Below are positions 9,396 to 20,999 of a DNA stretch of 64,000 bases, piece by piece. The translations under genes and the position numbers were made by a program. This DNA comes from Lineus longissimus (taxonomy: Eukaryota > Nemertea > Pilidiophora > Heteronemertea > Lineidae), in NCBI RefSeq assembly GCF_910592395.1, contig NC_088308.1, forward strand, positions 8,013,001 through 8,077,000, given 5' to 3'. Positions within the stretch are counted from its first letter, which is position 1, and every line of letters begins with the position of its first letter. Below the pieces are notes generated by a model. It had not been told where the DNA came from. It saw only the letters and a program-made list of their open reading frames with translations, and ran no database searches.

Positions 9396-12300
9396 CAGCA
9401 GCAGTTCGATTGTCAGAGATGACAATAGTACAGACAGCAACACCAACACTCAGAGATCACGACAGCACTTCGTAATATCGAACAGATCACAACAGCAGTT
9501 CCATTGTCAGAGATCACAACAGCACTGAGTAATATCGAACACATCACAACAGAAGTTCGATTGTCAGAGACCACAACAGCACTGAGTAATATCGAACAGA
9601 TCACAACAGCAGTTCGATTGTCAGAGACCACAACAGCACTGAGTAATATCGAATAGATCACAACAGCAGTTCGATTGTCAGAGACCACAACAGCACTGAG
9701 TAATATCGAACAGATCACAACAGCAGTTCGATTGTCAGAGATCACAACAGTACTGAGTAATATCGAACACATCACAACAGAATTCGATTGTCAGAGACCA
9801 CAACAGCACTGAGTAATATCGAATAGATCACAACAGCAGTTCGATTGTCAGAGACCACAACAGCACTGAGTAATATCGAACAGATCACAACAGCAGTTCC
9901 ATTGTCAGAGATCACAACAGTACTGAGTAATATCGAACACATAACAACAGCAGTTCGATTGTCAGAGACCACAACAGCACTGAGTAATATCGAACAGATC
10001 ACAACAGCAGTTCGATTGTCAGAGACCACAACAGCACTGAGTAATATCGAACAGATCACAACAGCAGTTCGATTGTCAGAGATCACAACAGCACTGAGTA
10101 ATATCGAACAGATCACAACAGCAGTTCGATTGTCAGAGACCACAACAGCACTGAGTAATATCGAATAGATCACAACAGCAGTTCGATTGTCAGAGACCAC
10201 AACAGCACTGAGTAATATCGAACAGATCACCACAGCAGTTCCATTGTCAGAGATCACAACAGTACTGAGTAATATCGAACACATCACAACAGAAGTTCGA
10301 TTGTCAGAGACCACAACAGCACTGAGTAATATCGAACAGATCACAACAGCAGTTCGATAGTCAGAGATCACACCAGCACTGAGTAATATCGAACACATCA
10401 CAACAGAAGTTCGATTGTCAGAGATCACAACAGCACTGAGTAATATCGAATAAATCACAACAGCAGTTCGATTGTCAGAGACCACAACAGCACTGAGTAA
10501 TATCGAACAGATCACAACAGCAGTTCGATTGTCAGAGATCACAACAGCACTGAGTAATATCGAACAGATCACAACAGCAGTTCGATTGTCAGAGACCACA
10601 ACAGCACTGAGTAATATCGAACAGCTCACAACAGCAGTTCGATTGTCAGAGACCACAACAGCACTGAGTAATATCGAACAGATCACACCAGCAGTTCGAT
10701 TGTCAGAGACCACAACAGCACTGAGTAATATCGAACAGATCACCACAGCAGTTCGATTGTCAGAGATCACAACAGCACTGAGTAATATCGAACAGCTCAC
10801 AACAGCAGTTCGATTGTCAGAGACCACAACAGCACTGAGTAATATCGAACAGATCACAACAGCAGTTCGATTGTCAGAGACCACAACAGCACTGAGTAAT
10901 ATCGAACAGATCACCACAGCAGTTCGATTGTCAGAGATCACAACAGCACTGAGTAATATCGAACAGATCACAACAGCAGTTCGATTGTCAGAGACCACAA
11001 CAGCACTGAGTAATATCGAACAGATCACAACAGCAGTTCGATTGTCAGAGACCACAACAGCACTGAGTAATATCGAACAGATCACAACAGCAGTTCGATT
11101 GTCAGAGACCACAACAGCACTGAGTAATATCGAACAGATCACCACAGCAGTTCGATTGTCAGAGACCACAACAGCACTGAGTAATATCGAACAGATCACA
11201 ACAGCAGTTCCATTGTCAGAGATCACAACAGTACTGAGTAATATCGAACACATCACAACAGAATTCGATTGTCAGAGACCACAACAGCACTGAGTAATAT
11301 CGAATAGATCACAACAGCAGTTCGATTGTCAGAGACCACAACAGCACTGAGTAATATCGAACAGATCACAACAGCAGTTCCATTGTCAGAGATCACAACA
11401 GTACTGAGTAATATCGAACACATAACAACAGCAGTTCGATTGTCAGAGACCACAACAGCACTGAGTAATATCGAACAGATCACAACAGCAGTTCGATTGT
11501 CAGAGACCACAACAGCACTGAGTAATATCGAACAGATCACAACAGCAGTTCGATTGTCAGAGATCACAACAGCACTGAGTAATATCGAACAGATCACAAC
11601 AGCAGTTCGATTGTCAGAGACCACAACAGCACTAAGCAATATCGAATAGATCACAACAGCAGTTCGATTGTCAGAGACCACAACAGCACTGAGTAATATC
11701 GAACAGATCACCACAGCAGTTCCATTGTCAGAGATCACAACAGTACTGAGTAATATCGAACACATCACAACAGAAGTTCGATTGTCAGTGACCACAACAG
11801 CACTGAGTAATATCGAACAGATCACAACAGCAGTTCGATTGTCAGAGATCACACCAGCACTGAGTAATATCGAACACATCACAACAGAAGTTCGATTGTC
11901 AGAGATCACAACAGCACTGAGTAATATCGAATAAATCACAACAGCAGTTCGATTGTCAGAGACCACAACAGCACTGAGTAATATCGAACAGATCACAACA
12001 GCAGTTCGATTGTCAGAGATCACAACAGCACTGAGTAATATCGAACAGATCACAACAGCAGTTCGATTGTCAGAGACCACAACAGCACTGAGTAATATCG
12101 AACAGCTCACAACAGCAGTTCGATTGTCAGAGACCACAACAGCACTGAGTAATATCGAACAGATCACACCAGCAGTTCGATTGTCAGAGACCACAACAGC
12201 ACTGAGTAATATCGAACAGATCACCACAGCAGTTCGATTGTCAGAGATCACAACAGCACTGAGTAATATCGAACAGCTCACAACAGCAGTTCGATTGTCA

Positions 12301-12817
12301 GAGACCACAACAGCACTGAGTAATATCGAACAGATCACAACAGCAGTTCGATTGTCAGAGACCACAACAGCACTGAGTAATATCGAACAGATCACCACAG
12401 CAGTTCGATTGTCAGAGATCACAACAGCACTGAGTAATATCGAACAGATCACAACAGCAGTTCGATTGTCAGAGACCACAACAGCACTGAGTAATATCGA
12501 ACAGATCACAACAGCAGTTCGATTGTCAGAGACCACAACAGCACTGAGTAATATCGAACAGATCACAACAGCAGTTCGATTGTCAGAGACCACAACAGCA
12601 CTGAGTAATATCGAACAGATCACCACAGCAGTTCGATTGTCAGAGATCACAACAGCACTGAGTAATATCGAACAGATCACAACAGCAGTTCGATTGTCAG
12701 AGACCACAACAGCACTGAGTAATATCGAACAGATCACAACAGCAGTTCGATTGTCAGAGACCACAACAGCACTGAGTAATATCGAACAGATCACAACAGA
12801 AGTTCGATTGTCAGAGA
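9396..12817. repeat. 57-bp satellite array, about 60 units
   Basis: Tandem 57-bp units contain CAGTTCGATTGTCAGAGACC, ACAACAGCACTGAGTAATAT and CGAACAGATCACAACAG. Each unit looks like an old dimer of about 30 + 27 bp, since both halves share AGA(C/T)CACAACAGCA. Because 57 is divisible by 3, one frame per strand stays open for long stretches: plus reads roughly ETTTALSNIEQITTAVRLS, minus is hydrophobic with VVICSILLSAVV. Recurrent GAATAG/GAATAA stops in the plus frame and a 1-bp deletion near 9780 and 11262 break these frames, and no splice or start context supports a gene. The 5' edge is degenerate; the 3' edge at 12817 is sharp. The part from 11849 on is also in the large duplication. Confidence 0.95.
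9777..12738. repeat. 1,481-bp higher-order repeat in the satellite, two copies
   Basis: Variants recur with a period of 1,481 bp (26 units of 57 minus 1 bp). The same 1-bp deletion (CAGAATTCGATT in place of CAGAAGTTCGATT) appears near 9780 and 11262, and variant units such as CCATTGTCAGAG, CACACCAGCAC and GAATAAATC recur in the same order. The two copies, about 9777-11257 and 11258-12738, are nearly identical. Confidence 0.85.
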
Positions 12818-13380
12818 AAACCTTAGAGCCACCGGCTGATCTGTGACCCGTTACTCTAAGCATTGACCAACCTACACAACAATTTGTATTGGATATACCT
12901 GGTCTATGAACAAAGCCAAATCGAGCTAGCTCGCAGAGCGACCCGACAGAACGTCCGCACGAGGCGAGCGGATTTCCCGAAACTGAATGAGAATAACGAC
13001 CGCGTGCTCATGACGTCATGTCGCTTAGGATACCTTGTTGAGTAACTATCCTCTGTCTGATGATTTTGTGCAAAATGTTTACCGATGGATATTATTTATT
13101 AAGGGTGCTCCTACCACCCCGGTTACTGGCTAGTGTTTAATTCAATTAAAAGGAATATGATTTTGAGCGTAACCGACGTTGTGAACTTGGCCTATCTTCA
13201 GGACCACGGTGAGTTAGAAGCAGTTTCTTGCATTTCTGATATCTGGTTGCCAGGGCATTTGGAATTTAAAAACATTATCTGTGTGGAATTCACGTTTAAA
13301 ACACTTGGGCAGGTGGAAGTCCAGCTCGGTTAAGTAAACAAAGCGAATTCATTACTCTTGTCTCGCCTGAAACTCCCATT
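12818..13380. other. Spacer between satellite and promoter region, copy A
   Basis: Short open frames here (for example 12863-13045) are kept in copy B only because the whole segment is duplicated. Nothing supports a gene. Confidence 0.4.
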
Positions 13381-13754
13381 ATGAGATTCTCAAACACTGC
13401 GGACGGCAGGTTTCTTTGTCTTTTTGTCTTTAAATGTTTGTCATCAATAGGGGCAGCAGCTGTAAACAATCCATGGTGAAATCACGCTCTCGAGGAAGAC
13501 AAAGGTTGTTATCATAAATCAAAGGACAGCTCGTGCCCTGGTCTCGAATGAGCGTAGCCATATTTAATCAGCTGAGCGTATGGTTTGTAACCACCCACTT
13601 CTAGAAAAACAGGAGGAGAAAAGGCCTATACAATTTATTTCTAGACCATATCAAAAGCTGTTTGCATGAGTAAAACAATCAACCCGGGGGAAGATTTCTG
13701 ATAAAACCTGCTCGGTTGCCAAAGAACGGTCAATCCCTTAAAGTTTAAACACAG
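13380..13754 (+). promoter_or_regulatory. Putative promoter and 5' noncoding exon of Gly/Tyr-repeat gene, copy A
   Basis: It aligns with the upstream region of the gene at 6025: CAGCTGAGCG at 13569, then GATAAAACCTGCTCGG with ATAAAA at 13701-13706 as a TATA-like box. A strong donor (ACAG/GTAAGT, exon end 13754) would close a short untranslated exon that splices to the acceptor at 14224. The copy-B equivalent carries a 31-bp insertion just after this TATA-like box. Confidence 0.5.
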
Positions 13755-14243
13755 GTAAGTCAAGCTGTACATCGTTCGATTTTCATTTTCTTGATCCGCC
13801 TCAAAACAGTATGACTTGTCTTAAAACTTGTTGTTCTAACCATTTTCAAACAACTGGAATCGTGCTGTGATGTACTCGAGGAAGCCCATCCACAAACTCG
13901 GATTTCTTTTGTGTCGTGCTATTCGTGTACCGATTCCGCCACTTTTCTGGATGCGAAATGTTTGTGCCGTTTTGCCGATCAGAGGCATTTTGTACAATGT
14001 CTACTTCTTCGAAATGATGTGTCTTGCTTTCGGCACCGAACGGGCGCATTCGGCATGTTAGGCGTTCTCCAATTAGCCAATACTGAGTGAAATACAGATC
14101 GGAAGGTCCAAATCGCTGCTTGTTGGGAAACTTAGCGAATTTCGGGGGGATAGTTCGTGTAATTAACGGTCTTTCTGTGAATGGTGAAAAAGCCTTTTGC
14201 TCAAATCGTTTTCTCTACTTTCAGAAACTTTGTCAATTCCACG

Positions 14244-17200
14244 ATGAAGGCATTTATCGGTTTTGCTCTGACTATGTTGGTAGCTTTGGCTGCCAGTACA
14301 TGTAATCACGCTGCCGTGAGTATACACGACAAAATTATTATTCTTCAAGTTATATTTCTCCTTCAAAATCCTAGTCCTTACTATGTATAGTAACTCACTT
14401 ACCTCCCCCCCTCCCTCCCCTCCATTTACATTAAATTATGAAAAATATAATTCATAACAAGAGACAGTAGAGAAGTTTTGCAACCCTCTAACTCACACTC
14501 TGACTTCATCGCCGAGGTTGAATTCCAGTTATCTAGTGATACATTCGATTTAATTTAATTGAGGAACATCAATATATCAACATCGTGATATCTCCCCTGC
14601 ATCGTGACAATAATATTTTGAATTTCAAAACGGACCTGTGCATAAGACGGATATAACGAAGTACATGTCGTTATCCAAGTCCTAGGCATCACCACGAATT
14701 AGAAAACGACTTGATTACTTATCAAATTGAAACGAAGGACAAGCCTATTCCCGTGGGGCATTCTTGTCTGCATATATTTGTTTGAACGAAAAATGCAGCT
14801 TAAGTGGTCCAGGGCCAGCAGTTTCTGGTCTGCAGCCTCTAACTGATTGGGTCCTCACTAATCAGAAACTGTCAATATACCTGCTGTAATAAAATATCAA
14901 TAATCACTTGCTTAGAAGGGTTGACAACATTTTCTTTTGTTTGATAAATTACTGTCCAATGTTTAATTAGGGTCTGCACCGTGACTTTGATGAATTGAAA
15001 AAACGTCTGCAACCAATGTGATATAATCAGCTGTCATCCCTCCAAATATCATTGTACTACAATACTAATATTTATTTGGCTGGCTGACTGTTTGTTTCAG
15101 CTTACAAGCATGTCCATTTTTCTTACATATACTGTACTTCCTAACCTAAGGTTAACAGTAAGGATTATGTCCGCCAAGAATAAATTATTTCCGGTAATGC
15201 CCACTGTTTGTAATTTCCCTTTGATAGGGGTTTGAGGGTTCAATTTGCGTTTCAATAGTGATTTTAATTCAGTAGTCATGCGTGCCAACAATGGACGTGT
15301 GCATTACAGGAAATGTTATCCGAGGCCTGGTGATCATTTCCGCATTTCTTGATAATCGGGCTGGTATTGTGGCTAGACAGACACTAGTCATTAACCATTG
15401 TACGCTCGTGCGAAAGCCCCTGGCTTTTCAATTGTTGGGTGCTCTTAAGGAGCAACTGTTTAATCATTGAGGTAAAACACTTGAACGAAATTTCTTGATT
15501 GCAACCTTTATTGACAAATTGGCGTAAATAGGATCGCTGTGCACTGAATCTTTACATTACTGGAAAACGTAGGCCTATTCTCAGTCTGTAATTACTCTAT
15601 ATCCATGTCAAATTCAAGGCCGTCTTCATCATCCAATTCCTCATTGCCAATCAGTAAATCATCCACATCAGCTGGATAGTGCAAGAGCCCTGCCGCGCCC
15701 CAAGCTCGGACAATAGCCTCCAAGGCAATCCCATCCCATGATGCAGACACAATTTCAAGGACAGCTTCCCATGGAATTCGTGGACACTGACCATCCTCAC
15801 CAGTGTTGGTTGTTTTCCATGCTTTCCACGCATTGCGTGCCCTGGCTTTGAATGCGCGCATAACGGTGCAGTCTAACGGCTGCACAAATACCGTACAGCC
15901 AGGTGGAATGAACTGCACTAGTCCACCTGCTTCCCCGACTGCTCTTGATGTTGATCTGTGGAGAACATGTTTGTTCATACGTCCTGTTGTGTATACTGTC
16001 CATCTGCATGAACGTTTCGTCCATGTTGCCGATGATGCGGAATGCCATCTCTCCAACTGTTTGAAAAAAGTTGGCACGGAACTCGGCAATGAGATTCTCA
16101 GCGTCCTAGGTATCGTCCTGGGGCCGTATTTACAAAGCCCTCGCATCTCTGCGACCACGCAAATCTATTTTTCACCTGCATACACCCTATTGTTCACTGA
16201 CTGTCAGACAAAAGATTAGCGTGGTCGAAAAGTTGCGAGGGCTTTGTAAATATGGCCCCTGGTATCTTTCGTCACTTTCCGCAGGGAAATGTTTTGTCTA
16301 GAAATTGAAATAGCAGAGATGTTAACATGATTGGGATGAACATGATGAAAGCGCTATACACTTTATTTAACCATTTTAGCATTAAGCATTTTGAGAGGTA
16401 TACTAAGAGAAACAGCTTATCAGCAGAATTGTTGTTTCACTAGAAAACAATAGACTCATTCTGAGTTTATCTTTTCTTGAAACCTTCAAACCAACCATTT
16501 GATGCAGCAAGGTTTGAGCGTTCAGGTTTACTAGTTACAATGTCGGCTTGGGTTTCTTCAGGAAGCTGGTCCCACCACTGTTGAAACTCGATCATCGCCC
16601 TCTCCTTTAGATCTTCGATACTGACTAGCATACCAATTTGTCTTTTATCACGAAACCACTCCGACATCTCAACTTCCATCTCAGGCCAATACCCTGAAAG
16701 ACAAAACATAGTAATTCATTATTTGCAACCTGACAGCCATATTGAATATCGGATCACGCCAAATTTCGCAAGGAACCTTCCTCTATAGTCACCCCAAGAT
16801 ACACAACAACAAGTTTCATGGCAAAATTGTCCACAAACGTACAGACGGACATCGGACGCTACGACAATACCCGTCGGGCTGATGGGTAAAAAAGGTGCTA
16901 TACAGCAAAAAATTGCTATACATGTACACGCCATAGCACCTCTATTGTACCCCTAGTTTTCAGAGTGAAGGGTTAAAGTGCAACTCACCGACATCGTGGT
17001 CCTTGACCTTGCGCTCTTGGCCCCTTTTTTTGCTGTGGTCAAAATTGTGGCGAATTGTCTCCTCCTTGCGCAACCAAGACAGGAACGTGGCCTTCTTGAT
17101 GTTGTGCTCTTCTGAATACAGCCTTACGCATCTTTGTTGGTTTCGGTACCCGTCTATGTACTTCAGCTTTTCTTTTAAAGAGTAAGACGCGAACATTCTG

Positions 17201-20200
17201 CGTGCCATGATTATGCAAGCTAAGCTAGGGCTTCTATGAAGTCTTTCAAGCAGTCATGGTCTTTATACCATGCAACAATGTTCATTTCCACTCAAAGCTC
17301 GTGACAGTTGTTAATTTCACTCTACTTCAGATTTGTTAGTTTCACTATTGAAACACAGATTGAACCAGTCAAACCTCTATCACGCCACGTGATGGCCTTG
17401 GCTATCACTAAATTATAAATGATCATTACCGGAATAAATTATTCTCGGCGGCCATATTTCTCACTGTTAACCTTAGGTTAGGAAGTACAGTAATGTCATT
17501 CATTATCACAGACAATTAGCGACTCACCCACCGTTTTGGAAATATTGGCAATTTTTTAAATAGCATTCCGCGAAGTTACTATTTATAGCTCACAAGGTCA
17601 TTTGCATAAGATATTGATGACGTTTTAGTCACGTGACAGTCGGACATCGACACTTATTTCTACGCATTTGAGCTTATTTCAAAGTCAATTATCTTTGACC
17701 CTGCATTGTTTTTAGCATGAATGATACCATAGAGTCAGAGAGAGAAATATTCAGAACAATTATGTAGTATTTCCAACACTCGGACGTGTGCCAGATTGAA
17801 TCTAACTGCCCTAGTTAGAAAGCCTGAATCCATTACGAAACCGCATGTTTGTCCGACATTGCCTGTAATTCAGCGATGGGGAAATAGAGGGCAGCAGCTG
17901 CAGTGACCTCATCATCGCGGAATGCTATTTATGTCTTTACTTTGGTCGAAGAGCTGGGACTCAAAACAAATGAACATTATGAGGGTTTTGCTCAAGCAGA
18001 ACGATGTTTTAATTCAGCACGCCACGCAGATGTCATCCCGATTGCGGGTGTCCACGGGCGTTGTGGCACCATTGGAAGAGTCCTCTGACAATGTTATTTG
18101 TTATTCAGGGGTTGCAAGAGCACCTTTTGATGCGGCCGAAATATGACCATATCAGGGGCAGACAAGTTTCCCATTGGCCACACCGAACGGCCCTTTTGTA
18201 GAGTCCTAAACGAAGGGGGTTTTCTCTTTAGGTTCAGTTTTTGGACTATACAATACCAAACGACGAGGCTCTCTGTCTCTCTGGTTTTAATGGACCGGAC
18301 TATTATAATTTACAAAGTGAGATTATGTGCTTAACCCTTCAGCACTCCAACGCCCATAGACGCACGCAGCTTTTTTCTTCAAACGCATTTGCCGCAGTGG
18401 TTTACTAGTATTATGTTGCTGACTTTGTTCTTTTACCTCGCAACAGGCGCAGGGAGTGAAGATAAATGGCAGCTCGCCAGATTTTGATAAAGCCAGCGGT
18501 AAGGATGATTATCCATTATAAGGCAACACATAGGAAGTAGCTTACACTCACCCTGGAAAATCGAAATCCGGAACTCCGGGCAATACGCGGCAAATCCAAG
18601 AGTCATCTCGTATTCCCAAGATTCTTTTCTCGCAAAATGGCTTTCTTAGCGCGTACCCAAATATGGTGGTATAACTGAAGCGTACATGTACATTCGGATC
18701 TAGAGATACTGGGCTTACTATCAAGTGAACTGATTTCAAGCACCATACCTTTGCTAAGGTATCGTGACGAAGAAACAGATTTTAAAATAGGCATATACAA
18801 CAATTTTAAGGTACTTCACATAGTGGAGCCTATCGGACGGAACATTTAAATTTCAACTATTGTGTTACCAAGATCCGAATGCAAACGTTAACTAGAACCT
18901 ATCACCTTGTCGACAGACTGTCCCCACCAAAGTTCATGCCACTGATGCTGGTGCTGCTGATGAAACGTTTCTTTTCTTCAACTGTTACCGGATTCTCGAA
19001 ATGTCTTGAATTTAACAGCCTCAAGAAATATCTGGTCCATTTGTCGGACAAGTCCAAGCTAGTTAGTGTCGAAATAAAAATGACCTGGCCGATGTTATTT
19101 AAGAAAAGATAGCTACATGTACCTTAACGTTTTAAGGTGGCGTTTAGTCTAGCAGATCAGACATAGCGACATAACGCCGAATAGAATCAGCGCCAGTCAG
19201 CGTTAGTTACAAGTCGCATATTTCAAACCTTACACAGATGAAACCCATTTTAAGCGACTAGCTAGCCCTATTTCGCCACCAGTGCAACTGCATTTCTCCA
19301 GCGAAGTTAATTGTTCCCCTTTTTTTCCGCTCTTTCAACACTAATAGACAGCGAGAAGCACAGAAAAACGGTCCCTCATTATCTTTTGTGGTTTTGGATT
19401 ATTGAGCGGACACCACACCTGATAGAGCCATTCAAACGAATTTCTTCCTAATTTCAGTTGGAGTTGCGAACGCCGTAACTGGTCTTCTCACTACACTTAC
19501 TGACAGTAAGTATAAAATCCAAAATATTCGGCCTTCTGTTCATCAAGAGAACCGTGTTATTGGGCCAAATGAACATGTTACTCGTCAAGTTTCTCTCTTA
19601 GATTATAATTCCACTCGGTCGGTCAAGCTAAAATCTGCGGCGGTTTGTCACTTGAGTTTGCTAATTTTGCATTTAAAATTTCGGGCCAACCTTGGCAGCT
19701 TCCCGCTAATATGGAATCAGTCCTCTACTCAAAGAAACTCATACAACCAAAATATGCGTTGTCGGACCAAGAAACTTGGTGAGATTTCATTTAAACAATA
19801 CGAATCTCTTAAAGAAATGAAACGCCCCCCAAAAGAGCGATTTTTGTCACTGCACCCTGCATTAATTGTCGCTGCGATGAGTCATGAAATATCATGCGTC
19901 TGTTGGTAATACCTGTAATCGCTGAGTTTGATGCTGAAGGTAGGTCGCAGCGATCACCGATTTTTGTCGCAGGTACCAGCGCTGACAACTGCAAGCGAGA
20001 GATTATTGTCGCATGCGATCATGGTTACAGGTGCATCGACGGAAATCGATCGTTTGCTGGGCTTTAGGGTATTGATCCTTTGAAAACCTAACGTATGTCT
20101 TTGCCAATACTAAGTGCTACTAAGTGCTCCCCTAACATATGAACAGGAAGACCTAGATGCCTCCAAAGTGATTCGAACTAGCTGCTGATGATAAGAAAAT

Positions 20201-20874
20201 CTGATTCCTCGTCCTCTTACACACTGTATCAATATTTTCCAGCGCTGAAGTTCCAGCTTAAAGTGGCAAAAGATCAATTCGAAAAGGCGCCAAACTCACG
20301 CCCAAGTAACCCGAGCCCAGGTTACTCTAGCCCAACTTACAACACAGGAGGTTACTCGACCCCAAGTTACAACACAGGAGGTTACTCTAGAACAAGTTAC
20401 AACACAGGAGGTTACTCCAGATCAAGTTACAACACAGGAGGTTACAATAGCCCAAGTTACAACACAGGAGGTTACTCTAGATCAAGTTACAACACAGGAG
20501 GTTACAATAGCCCAAGTTACAACACAGGAGGTTACTCTAGATCAAGTTACAACACAGGAGGTTACAATAGCCCAAGTTACAACACAGGAGGTTACTCTAG
20601 ATCAAGTTACAACACAGGAGGTTACTCTAGATCAAGTTACAACACAGGAGGTTACAATAGCCCAAGTTACAACACAGGAGGTTACTCTAGATCAAGTTAC
20701 AACACAGGAGGTTACAATAGCCCAAGTTACAACACAGGAGGTTACTCTAGATCAAGTTACAACACAGGAGGTTACTCTAGCTCAAGTTACACGACAGGTA
20801 ACTCGAGGTACCACACGACAGGTAACTCGAGGTACCACATGACAGGAAGTTACCGGAGCTCGGCAATCTATTAG
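14244..20874 (+). CDS. Secreted Gly/Tyr/Ser-rich decapeptide-repeat protein, copy A (267 residues)
   Basis: Four coding exons join in frame. Exon 1 (14244-14315, after TTTCAG at 14224) encodes a signal peptide, MKAFIGFALTMLVALAAS; donor GCC/GTGAGT, phase 0. Exon 2 (18447-18498) reads AQGVKINGSSPDFDKAS, donor phase 1; an in-frame acceptor 6 nt later is possible. Exon 3 (19458-19505, 48 nt) reads VGVANAVTGLLTTLTD, phase 1, homologous to exon 2 of the gene at 6025. Exon 4 (20243-20874, after TTTTCCAG) starts TLKFQLKVAKDQFEKAPN, then has 16 decapeptides of the GGYSRSSYNT and GGYNSPSYNT types, two NSRYH(T/M)TG octapeptides and SYRSSAIY before the stop. Tyr and Gly at fixed spacing with almost no hydrophobic core fit an extracellular structural or adhesive protein, by composition only. 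AATAAA follows at 20984. Intron 1 (about 4.1 kb) holds the transposon. Confidence 0.75.
15132..17490 (-). mobile_element. Defective pogo-like DNA transposon in intron 1, copy A
   Basis: The 2,359-bp element has inverted repeats of about 67 bp (15132-15199 and 17424-17490, starting CTGTACTTCCTAACCTAAGG) flanked by TA at 15130-15131 and 17491-17492, the target duplication of Tc1/mariner/pogo elements. On the minus strand, 17208-16989 encodes a pipsqueak-like helix-turn-helix (FASYSLKEKLKYIDGYRN), spliced at GTCG/GTGAGT to 16693-16467, a CENP-B/Tc5-type DNA-binding domain (GYWPEMEVEMSEW, ending ASNGWFEGFKKR). The catalytic region is broken: IGNMDET, with the first DDE Asp, lies near 16040, and VQPLDCTVMRAFK near 15880 is in another frame. 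The section between them that should hold the second catalytic Asp is missing, and a hairpin MITE interrupts at 16120. An acidic tail ends at 15592. It cannot encode an active transposase. Confidence 0.9.
16120..16259. mobile_element. Hairpin MITE nested in the pogo-like element, copy A
   Basis: A 140-bp near-palindrome with ends GGGGCCGTATTTACAAAGCC and GGCTTTGTAAATATGGCCCC, and inner matching blocks CGACCACGC and GCGTGGTCG. GGTATC occurs near both ends (16109 and 16261) and may be the target duplication. It interrupts the transposase region. Confidence 0.8.
19836..20052. mobile_element. Possible MITE in intron 3, copy A
   Basis: The left part (GCGATTTTTGTCACTGCACC) and the reverse complement of the right part (GGTGCATCGACGGAAATCG) match imperfectly, with internal GTCGC(T/A)GCGAT-like motifs in both orientations. 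The same element is at 31306-31522. Confidence 0.4.
20290..20850 (+). repeat. 30-bp coding tandem repeat, 16 units (copy A)
   Basis: Each 30-bp unit reads roughly AGTTACAACACAGGAGGTTAC plus a variable TCTAGATCA or AATAGCCCA. Two unit types alternate, one giving SRSS and one NSPS. The array ends in shorter 24-bp units encoding NSRYHTTG. It is in frame throughout. Confidence 0.95.
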
Positions 20875-20983
20875 GCTAGACGATTTCGTGCGATCGGAAA
20901 CCCTGAACCGCATCTCAACGATCAGGGCCTACAGAATAGCAGCTTTTAATAACTTAAACCTTTCACACCAAGAATGCCGCGGC

Positions 20984-20989
20984 AATAAA
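20984..20989 (+). promoter_or_regulatory. Candidate polyadenylation signal, copy A
   Basis: AATAAA lies about 110 bp after the stop codon of the Gly/Tyr-repeat gene and is kept in copy B at 32238. Confidence 0.5.
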
Positions 20990-20999
20990 CCCTGGCGTT

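Noticed and set aside
9396-12817. CENP-B box in the satellite, given the CENP-B-type domain in the nearby transposon
   Set aside because: The unit contains TTCG, but the positions that should hold the A and CGGG of the box do not match. There is no basis for calling the array centromeric.
9396-12817. CRISPR-like array
   Set aside because: The units are contiguous with no unique spacers, in a eukaryotic intron-rich context.
9772-12863. Very long minus-strand and plus-strand open frames through the satellite
   Set aside because: They follow from a 57-bp unit lacking stops in one frame per strand. Recurrent GAATAG/GAATAA stops, a 1-bp deletion and the lack of start or splice context argue against a protein gene.
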